NCBI GenBank assembly: GCA_039105265.1
Contig: JAPFFF010000063.1
Location: forward strand, 372,001 to 436,000
Origin: Tritrichomonas musculus
Lineage: Eukaryota > Parabasalia > Tritrichomonadida > Tritrichomonadidae
Length of the DNA stretch: 64,000 nt
Direction: 5' to 3'
Of this stretch, positions 22,501 to 29,535 are shown piece by piece. The position numbers and the translations under genes are program-made. Every line of letters begins with the position of its first letter. Within the stretch, counting starts at the first letter, position 1. A model generated the notes under the pieces. It was not told the DNA's origin. It worked only from the letters and a program-made list of their open reading frames with translations, and did no database searches.

Positions 22501-24879
22501 ATCTAATAATTTCTTTCCTTCTTCACTTGTGTAATAATAAGTCCAAGAGTCTGATGTAATGATTTTTGTAGATGGGAAAAATTTTTGAATAACGCTTGGA
22601 ACAGGACAAGTTACAGTGATATCGTCTGGAACTGAAAAAGCACAAAGGTTAATATGTAAATCTGCCATTATAGTAAATGGTATAATTTGAAATGTGTTTT
22701 TTGTACTAGTTAATTTTATGGTAGGGAGAGATGAACTAAAACTATTGAGAAATAGAATATCATCTACATAAATAGTAAATTCAGTTTTGGTTGAAAAATA
22801 ATTGGATACATTTGTAATAATTTCAAAGGATCTAAAATTACCAATAATTGTAGCTTTATTTGGAAGATAGCATTCAATAGAAAAACCATTTTTATTATTA
22901 TTTCTATAGATTCTCTGACTCTTAAATGTGTATTCATTCATATAAAAAGTAATATTTTTTCCTAAATCTATATCTGATTCAATTGAATTGTTGTCATAAT
23001 ATAATAACTCTTCGTAATTACGTGCTAAAACAAAATCTGAATCATAGCAATTTTTGGGATCATCATCATAACAAATGGCATCATAATTGAAGTTTTCATT
23101 TGTTGCAAAATCAACTTGATCAATCTTTTTGAAAACACCAGTTATACGATGCATTGGTTCTCTTATATAAACAACACTTAAAGATTCAACTGGAATTGAT
23201 TCAGGTTCAAAATCTTCTCTATAAGGAAATCGTAAGTAAGTTCTTAATGAGATAAAATATATATGAAAATCAATATTTTTAGGTGCTGTTAAACTTCTTA
23301 AGAGCAATTTTCCAGTATTGAAACCATTAGATGCATATATATTGATTTTTGCTGATTTACTTTGTGCATAAATGTTGTTTATTGATTCATTAGTTAACGA
23401 TATATCACTACTAAATAAAGAAAAATCAGCATGTGGAGTGAGAATATGCCTATAATTAAATGAAGTTCGTTGTTTATCTGTGACAAAAGATGTATTATAT
23501 CTTAAAAACCATATCGAGTTTACATTACGAATCCATACCCAATCATCCACGTTGTTATAATTATCAATATCAACAATTTCTGACTTGCATGCATCAAGAT
23601 TTGATTGTCCTGTGCATACGTTTAATATTGGATATGATTTGTTATAATACTCCAATTTAACTGAATCTTCTATTTGACAAAACTTTTTGATATTTTCCAT
23701 GTAATCCAATTCATAAAATCTAATTGTTCCTTCTCCAATTATCTTGCAGTCAGTTGGATGCTCATCTGGGTAATAATTGTGATATGAATCAGCTTTTGTT
23801 ATCAAAATGTCATGCTCGATTTTTAACGTCAAGCTAGCATTTTCATATGCAGGGAATGTTAATAAACTGAAATATTTTGCTGGTTTAATGATTAAATAAG
23901 CATTTCTAATAGTATATTTTCCATCTATCTGCATTCGTTCATAACTAATAACATCGTTGAAAATCAATGTTGTTTTGTTTATGTGTTTACCGAAAAAAAA
24001 GCATTCATTTTTCCATGTGACAGGAATTTCATATGTGCCTTCATCATAGTAATAAAAAATATTATCATATGGATATTCAGGTGGTGAACCAGATGTGACA
24101 TTTACTCTTTCAAGATCGCCTATAATGTATCGATCTTGCTCAAAAAGACCAGATAATGACTCAGGGCCATGAAAAACAATAGGTTCTTTAACTTTTATTT
24201 TATTTTTTAGATTTAGAACTGATTCGGGTTTTAATGCACGTATATATGTGTCTGTTTTTGAATAAATGGAAGTTACACTCAAACTGAAATCAACATTACT
24301 ATTTGTTGTTGATGAATGAATATAAAACTTATCTGCTGTAAAAATTTTCAAACTTCCTTTTCCTTCAAAGAAAGAATTTGTCATTTCTATTGAATTTTCT
24401 TGCAATATTGCATAGAAATCATTGGTGTACTGTGAATTAGGATAAAGATTTAAATTTGAGCCTTCCAGACATATAATGTGAGTGTAGCCTTTTCCGTAAT
24501 AAAAAGTAAAAACTTGAGTTGTTGTTGAATCTATGATCAAAACATTCGGAAAATTAATCACTTCATCTATTGATCTAATATAAATGAGACCATATGATGA
24601 ATATTGCTCACATTTTGATTCTTTATCTGATAAACAATAATATGTTTTTGCTTTTTCATCAAGCATGTCAGTGCTCTGAAAAAGTTTGCGAACATTTTCT
24701 GTTATATCAATGATGTGAACTCTTTGTGAATTATCAGAAAACGAAATCAAATTTTCAAAATTAGATTCGGAATAAAAATTAACATTTATGGAAAGATTGT
24801 GGACTTTTGATTCTAAAATAATTGGATGATATGAAATTTGTTGTTTTGTATCAATATCAATTTGAATGTTTGAATTCAT
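19576..24879 (-). CDS. Large type I surface protein, extracellular repeats unknown
   Basis: About 1767 residues from the first in-frame ATG at 24877-24879. The frame is open a further 38 codons upstream without an ATG, so this start is uncertain. Most of the chain is beta-rich, Asn/Ser/Asp-rich, with scattered Cys pairs (CVAQNM, CICDGVDACNKC, NSNAGSNFCSYSSS) as in parabasalid surface proteins. Near the end is an extracellular stalk, then a single membrane helix GAIIGIAVGAAVIVLVVVAI and a Lys-rich cytoplasmic tail (LKKKKDKK) ending SEDIDQLSDSTF. No signal peptide is visible because the 5' end appears damaged (see 24880-25110). I do not recognise a family domain; it is probably an adhesin-like or coat protein. 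Confidence 0.7.
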   Translation of the reverse strand: MNSNIQIDIDTKQQISYHPIILESKVHNLSINVNFYSESNFENLISFSDNSQRVHIIDITENVRKLFQSTDMLDEKAKTYYCLSDKESKCEQYSSYGLIYIRSIDEVINFPNVLIIDSTTTQVFTFYYGKGYTHIICLEGSNLNLYPNSQYTNDFYAILQENSIEMTNSFFEGKGSLKIFTADKFYIHSSTTNSNVDFSLSVTSIYSKTDTYIRALKPESVLNLKNKIKVKEPIVFHGPESLSGLFEQDRYIIGDLERVNVTSGSPPEYPYDNIFYYYDEGTYEIPVTWKNECFFFGKHINKTTLIFNDVISYERMQIDGKYTIRNAYLIIKPAKYFSLLTFPAYENASLTLKIEHDILITKADSYHNYYPDEHPTDCKIIGEGTIRFYELDYMENIKKFCQIEDSVKLEYYNKSYPILNVCTGQSNLDACKSEIVDIDNYNNVDDWVWIRNVNSIWFLRYNTSFVTDKQRTSFNYRHILTPHADFSLFSSDISLTNESINNIYAQSKSAKINIYASNGFNTGKLLLRSLTAPKNIDFHIYFISLRTYLRFPYREDFEPESIPVESLSVVYIREPMHRITGVFKKIDQVDFATNENFNYDAICYDDDPKNCYDSDFVLARNYEELLYYDNNSIESDIDLGKNITFYMNEYTFKSQRIYRNNNKNGFSIECYLPNKATIIGNFRSFEIITNVSNYFSTKTEFTIYVDDILFLNSFSSSLPTIKLTSTKNTFQIIPFTIMADLHINLCAFSVPDDITVTCPVPSVIQKFFPSTKIITSDSWTYYYTSEEGKKLLDSIPSNKFNFYSNDENLNENIVLAVGDDDVLTIPSNWSNMHNVYILHNSKSRILVDKPSNITYLLDGLILNGKFKVINGNLDIKVPQSFALNAYLPIHYVLLRYMYKVKLLCHDNIHTHAFVGFITNDFKNKEGVIIFECINSTNGLTFHLDDEKDMHSLGLILSVESSSDVNYNFDYDYICYSSVDEMTSNCNGKYFHADDITSILEAIKENPGLEISLFKDLTIPYPTGDAFLLNPSNKNISINLPDSPKSILITDDNLIIVKYEETTVIQISSQSILNVEINDNLELDIKGDTDSQITFSLGSNVLVSTKTKIDSNFTISVELNSFHLYAENANQFGTIFGDSIESLNRVCAYDSDAYSICTFDKKESIEKVFKYPFEFAEVEIALSSNPVEITLPSISEPIKLNILQSSSSVLTVGTASIVSLTPNTVTLNEFWGFQGDRKILSVKLNESSSISLVDQLTVPIVFQLTRNHSVIDLRDCVAQNMSLITIKKFDETTNEITFYSQPEIFNNFKNAISEHEGITFFRNGSKKYLCICDGVDACNKCKEGIDGRIETSIQLLSDPGEDVEIRVFSNFEASSNLFTNEHDVIIDSNCAFNLTDVKSVNQNFTDKLKVENLFFYSESNLLLKPGEPILNITLKKNGEGKHFTIELDTFLKLNIPNNDEIGVNASRLFVKGKGELNLYDYPYDKIRANEKEIKVIKGIYTICNSNAGSNFCSYSSSEYKLLANRDGFNDEFDSKSKIVVFLNSFKSDIEANIDLLHDQSILFVRKKSSQLGMLDDERQNRLRFLSTTELTSRSDLTTELGGSQGGVLLNSSDSDLFVVGFDKNLTIKQEGEAGPISNSITIQPLSDEVTIIVDESVDIEKQKIKIETKDEKTVSVTVLTNKNITDSDLLNKFIETDPEKVTVNIGSNVPEKSKNKGLQKGAIIGIAVGAAVIVLVVVAIILFIVLKKKKDKKINLSEDIDQLSDSTF

Positions 24880-25110
24880 TGTAATTCTTAATGGAGCTAA
24901 AATTTTCAACTTGTTTGATGGTATTTCAAAACCGTCATTAATTATAATGTTCTCTTGACTATATTGATGATTATAATCATTATAATGTTCTCTTTAGAAA
25001 AACTGATGGATCGCAAGATATAGCTGTAATATTTTTGTTATAATAAGTACTTGGAATATTATCTTCATCAGCGAAATAAATATTTATATTTGAGTCTGAA
25101 AAAGATTAAG
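24880..25110 (-). pseudogene. Displaced 5' coding remnant of the surface protein
   Basis: Minus-strand translation of about 24990-25110 gives a protein-like segment in another frame (SDSNINIYFADEDNIPSTYY, ending FLKRTL at a stop), preceded by a stop and without an ATG. The main frame continues upstream to a stop at 24994-24996. A perfect 16-bp direct repeat (24941-24956 and 24979-24994) sits exactly at the frame change. The signal peptide and true start are not found, so the gene is probably a recent pseudogene at its 5' end, unless an unrecognised intron joins the parts. Confidence 0.45.
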
Positions 25111-26025
25111 AATCGAAATATTTGCTATTTTTTAAAAAATGCATATTTTAAATTTTTTTTATTGATCGATAAGTCATTTGTAATGTCCTAATGATAAATA
25201 TCCATAATAAATTGTTTGATTTTTTTAACGTTTTAATTTATGAATGGTCCAAATCATTATTTATCATGTAAATTGTTTGCAAAATCTTGAGAAATTGGCA
25301 GATAGATTTCAAAAGCTATACATATAATTTATAAAATAAATAATGATAATTATATATTATTATTTATTTTTTAATTTGCAACTACCAATTTTGTTATATT
25401 TATAATTTAAAATGTATCAATTGTAAATATTTTATTTCTCAAATAAACTGAAATCTCAACTTTTTAAATTAAAATAAAATCTAATTTGAATAATCAAAAT
25501 TTGAGATTGAGATTTATAGATAAAATAAATTTAAATCTTATTCTATTATATTTATAGAAATAAAACCTAATAATAACATAAAATGTAATCATTTTAAGAA
25601 TATAACTTAAATATCCATACAGATAAAATGATTTTAATTTTGAATACATATTGAAATTTTGGTTATTCAATTAGAAAAAAATACAAATATATTATTGTTA
25701 TTATATTAAATTATTAAATTTTTAGTTGCAAACATACTTAATTATGATAACAAAATATAATATTAAAACATAATTATTTTATACTTAATAATTATGTCAC
25801 TATTGTATAATTTTACAACTTGAGATGGTTTTCCAACTTGTAAAAATATTAAACTTTAATTTATTTTTTGCAAATAACACAATTTTTCTGAGTATTGAAT
25901 AATGAAAATAATCATCTCAATTATTAAATTTATGTCTATAGAACATTTTGTATGAAAAAACTTCGGTAGAGTTATAAACTTTTTGAGTGCCATATTTTTT
26001 TATTATTATTAGTTTTGTAACATCA
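25111..26025. other. AT-rich spacer
   Basis: About 900 bp with very high A+T, many short runs and no coding-like stretch. It separates two divergent genes, so promoters for both are expected. The only item near the downstream start is ACATCAATG at 26020-26028. Confidence 0.5.
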
Positions 26026-29000
26026 ATGACTATTCATAAATACTTGGAAGAAATGAAAAGCATTCAAAGCAATATTCTATACTTTTTAGACGAGGAGCAT
26101 AATATAGAAGAAAATAATCAAAATTTATTATTAGATTTAGAAAAAATTGGAGAAGATCATCAAAAATTCAAATTGTTTTTAAACTTAATCTCAAATATAG
26201 CTAATAATCACTGCAATTACCCCAATTTAATAAGTAAAATTGAGAAAATTTTGGGACTTCTCAAAGACTACATCAAAAAGTATATTTCAAATTCCGAACT
26301 ATTCGATATTTTCAAGAATAACAAGCGGATTCTTTTATTTTTAATCAACGAAAAACTATACACAGTAGATCAAAATTTTGTTGACACTTTGTTAAATCGT
26401 CAATATGAAAATTGTAATTACCTACAATATTTTGAACCAGAAATCACACCATTCATTAATGATGAATGGCTTGATAAATGTTATAATTTAGATTATCTTT
26501 TTTGGACAAAGAAAATAAATGACAGAGATAAATGTATTAATAATGAAAAGATAGACCAAAATGACACAGAAAAATTAATTTATGATGGAAAAGAACTAAC
26601 TTTTGATGATTTTGATGATGATAATATTCATAAACCTACTAACCCCATTAATATCCAAAATTACATCGATGATGATGATGAAAAAAAAGTTAATGAATCA
26701 CAAACTAAACTCCAAAATTACACAGATGAAGAAGAAGAAGAAGGAAAAAAAGGGGGAAATATATATTATAAAGATGATGATGATGAAAAAATAAAATTTC
26801 TCAAAATTGACCAAAATGACACAGAAAAAGAAGGAGAAGAAGAAGAAGAAAAATTTATTGAATTACGCAAAATTGGCCAAAATGACACAGAAAAAGAAGA
26901 AGAAGAAGAAGAAGAAAAATTTATTGAATTACGCAAAATTGGCCAAAATGACACAGAAAAAGAAGAAGAAGAAGAAGAAGAAAAATTTATTGAATTACGC
27001 AAAATTGGCCAAAATGACACAGAAAAAGAAGGAGAAGAAGAAGAAGAAAAATTTATTGAATTACGCAAAATTGGTCAAAATGACAGTCCAATTTGCAAAT
27101 TAATTCGAGAAGATAATATTAAAGAATTTATTATTTATATTAATAAAAATGGAATAAATCTTAACTCAGATATTAGAAAATCAATATATGAAACAAATCC
27201 ATTTTTATTAAGCCAATATTATACAAATTTAATTCAATATGCTGCGTTTTTTGGATCCATTCAAATTTTCAAATATTTACGACAAAATGGAGTTGAAATC
27301 GAACCATCAATATGGTTATATGCAATTCATGGCAAAAATTCAGAAATTATTCATATTATTGAAGATGAAAAAATATCACCAAACGATGAATCATATATTG
27401 AATGTCTTAAAGGATCAATTAAATGTCATCATAATGATATTGCTAATTATATTTTAAATTTTTATTTGAACGAAAGTGATAAAAATTCTTATCTTCCATG
27501 TTGTTATCAATATTATAATTTTACGTTTTTAGATGATGATGATATAATTAATCATTCAAATTTGCAATATTTAATTGAATATAATTATTTTACTTTTTGT
27601 GAATATTGTTTACAACAACAACAACAAAATGATGAAAAAATAAATGAATCAATTAAAAAATCTTTTTATTCTTTTATTGCGAAAAATATAAATATTGATT
27701 TAATCAAATTATTGTTATCATTACCATATTCAATAATCGATGTTAATGAACTAAGAAAGAATGTTAAATTACCTTATCTTGATTATCAAAATATTAATTC
27801 AAAAAAAACAGCTTTATATTTAGCTGTTGAAAATGAAAATATAGAAATTGTTAAAATTTTATTATCTCATAAAGATATTGATGTTAATATTTTGAATGAA
27901 TCAAATGCTGAATATACTAGAGGTAGATCAGATGAATATTTTTCTTATACAGATTATAAAACTAAAAATAAAAAAAGAACAGCCTTATATTTGGCTGTTT
28001 TAAAAGAAAATACTGAAATCATTAAACTTTTATTAGAAAATAAAAGAATTGATGTTAATATTATAAATACTTCAACTTTTGATACTGCTTGGGATAAAGG
28101 TGATGTTTATTTTACAGAATATAAAAAAGAAAGAACTGCTTTATATTTAGCAGTTCAAAAACGAAACATTGAAATTATTAATCTTTTGTTATCACATAAT
28201 AATATTGATGTTAATATATTAAATTCTATTTATTTTATAAATGATAAACAGAACGATTTTGTTTTTAATGATAATGATTCACAATCATCAGATTTTAATG
28301 ATGAAATTAATTATATTTGGAATCAACCAAAAGGCAATGAAAAGGATTATAAACACACTGCTCTTTGTCTTGCTATTTTAAATCAAGATATTGAAATTAT
28401 TGATCTTTTATTAAAGAATAAAAATATTGATTTAAATAAAAATAATCAAATAGATGGAAATGAATTGAATGCTTTACATTTATCTGTAAAATTAGGTTAC
28501 ATTGAAATAGTTAAAAAATTAATATCATTCGATTCAATCAATATTAATGCATTATGTAAATATAATTCATCGGATAAAAAAACAGCTTTATTCATTGCAA
28601 CTGAATTGAAAAATATTGAAATAATTAAGGTTTTATTATCTTCTGAAAAAATTGATGTTAATATTATAAATGAAATTGATATTTATTATTATCAATGTTC
28701 GTCGAAAAATATAATAAGATCGATTTGTTCTAAAAAAACTGTGTTATATTTTGCAGTTGAAAAAGGTTATAATAAAATTGTTAAAATTTTATTATCAAAT
28801 AATAAAATTGATGTGAATGTTGTTAATCATATTACTATTGAAGATAAAGAATTAAATATTAATAAAAAACATAAAATAAGAACAGTTCTACATCTTGCTG
28901 TGAAAAAAGAAAATATTGATATTATTAAAGATTTATTAGATAGAAAAGATATTAATCGTGATATATTAGATGAAAAAAAGAAAAAAGCAATTGATTATGT

Positions 29001-29037
29001 CCAAAATGACCAAATTATACAATTATTAAGCAAATGA
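26026..29037 (+). CDS. DUF3447 / ankyrin-repeat protein with acidic repeat insert
   Basis: 1003 residues from ATG 26026; an open extension upstream lacks an ATG. Residues 1-140 are the N-terminal helical module shared with 36807 and 56397 (ELFDIFKNNKRILLFLINEK). Residues about 165-355 are Asp/Glu-rich and contain four exact-length 22-residue repeats. Then comes the DUF3447-type core (IREDNIKEF, NPFLLSQYYTNLIQYAAFFG, YLRQNGVEIEPSIWLYAIHG). From about 540 to the end run ankyrin repeats such as TALYLAVENENIEIVKILLS, spaced by polar loops. No signal peptide or membrane segment. A cytosolic scaffold or interaction protein is likely; the specific partner is unknown. The family is very large in Trichomonas and Tritrichomonas. 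Confidence 0.85.
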   Translation: MTIHKYLEEMKSIQSNILYFLDEEHNIEENNQNLLLDLEKIGEDHQKFKLFLNLISNIANNHCNYPNLISKIEKILGLLKDYIKKYISNSELFDIFKNNKRILLFLINEKLYTVDQNFVDTLLNRQYENCNYLQYFEPEITPFINDEWLDKCYNLDYLFWTKKINDRDKCINNEKIDQNDTEKLIYDGKELTFDDFDDDNIHKPTNPINIQNYIDDDDEKKVNESQTKLQNYTDEEEEEGKKGGNIYYKDDDDEKIKFLKIDQNDTEKEGEEEEEKFIELRKIGQNDTEKEEEEEEEKFIELRKIGQNDTEKEEEEEEEKFIELRKIGQNDTEKEGEEEEEKFIELRKIGQNDSPICKLIREDNIKEFIIYINKNGINLNSDIRKSIYETNPFLLSQYYTNLIQYAAFFGSIQIFKYLRQNGVEIEPSIWLYAIHGKNSEIIHIIEDEKISPNDESYIECLKGSIKCHHNDIANYILNFYLNESDKNSYLPCCYQYYNFTFLDDDDIINHSNLQYLIEYNYFTFCEYCLQQQQQNDEKINESIKKSFYSFIAKNINIDLIKLLLSLPYSIIDVNELRKNVKLPYLDYQNINSKKTALYLAVENENIEIVKILLSHKDIDVNILNESNAEYTRGRSDEYFSYTDYKTKNKKRTALYLAVLKENTEIIKLLLENKRIDVNIINTSTFDTAWDKGDVYFTEYKKERTALYLAVQKRNIEIINLLLSHNNIDVNILNSIYFINDKQNDFVFNDNDSQSSDFNDEINYIWNQPKGNEKDYKHTALCLAILNQDIEIIDLLLKNKNIDLNKNNQIDGNELNALHLSVKLGYIEIVKKLISFDSININALCKYNSSDKKTALFIATELKNIEIIKVLLSSEKIDVNIINEIDIYYYQCSSKNIIRSICSKKTVLYFAVEKGYNKIVKILLSNNKIDVNVVNHITIEDKELNINKKHKIRTVLHLAVKKENIDIIKDLLDRKDINRDILDEKKKKAIDYVQNDQIIQLLSK
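26803..27066 (+). repeat. Four 66-bp in-frame acidic repeats
   Basis: Units start at 26803, 26869, 26935 and 27001, each encoding KIGQNDTEKEEEEEEEKFIE with small changes (first unit KIDQND). A fifth partial copy of the head at 27067 runs into the DUF3447 core. The repeat head corresponds to a linker (RKIGQND) also found once in the two sister proteins. Confidence 0.95.
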
Positions 29038-29535
29038 AATGCCTTTTAATTCATAATTGAATTCTTTGGTTGTAATAACTTTGAATTTCAAGAACTTTGG
29101 TTGATAGGCAAATGAAATGCCTTAAAATTATTTAAAAAAAAAAAAAAAAAAAAAATATTTTTATAATGTTTTTATTTTTAATTTTAAAAAATGATATATA
29201 TTCATTTTTTTTGTACAGGTAGTTGATTTCACATCGGCCCAATAACAAATTTTTTAATTCAAAATTGAATTCTTTATATCTTTTTTGGAATGATTATGAG
29301 AATACTTATTTATATAATTATATATAAATTTTTTAGAGCTTAATAATAATAAGTTATTATCAAATCAAGCCCAAATCCTTCATATAATTCTTTGGATATA
29401 TTTTCAGCTTTTGATTTTTTTGATTTCATATTTTTAGTTGTATATTCATTTGATGAAAAAGCCATATATAAACCATCATATAAAAAATCAATTTTTTGAT
29501 ATGTTTGATCAGGGATGTCTTTAACGTTAATGCTT
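29038..29535. other. 3' spacer with short repeats and a Sel1-kinase tail
   Basis: Between convergent genes. GCAAATGAAATGCCTT occurs at about 29030 and again at about 29108, the first copy spanning the stop of the ankyrin gene. An A run of about 21 lies near 29133. The rest holds the remnant at 29340-29535. Confidence 0.5.
29340..29535 (-). pseudogene. C-terminal remnant of a Sel1-kinase family gene
   Basis: The minus-strand frame reads ...QKIDFLYDGLYMAFSSNEYT... and ends with AENISKELYEGFGLDLI. This parallels the very end of the 58773 kinase, NAKELSSEFYKGFGEDLY. Only this tail is present; it abuts the 3' end of the vWA-E2-U-box gene. The match is short but sits at the C-terminus in both, which supports common descent. 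Confidence 0.5.

Noticed and set aside
24907-24909. TTG as start of the large surface protein (likewise TTG or GTG starts at 25987, 32434, 50649 and 58746)
   Set aside because: Nuclear eukaryotic genes start at ATG. In each of these genes a downstream ATG fits the family N-terminus better, or the true start is missing.
26766-27103. Lys-rich plus-strand and Ser/Phe-rich minus-strand frames over the acidic repeats
   Set aside because: They are alternate frames of the GAA-rich repeat inside the ankyrin gene.
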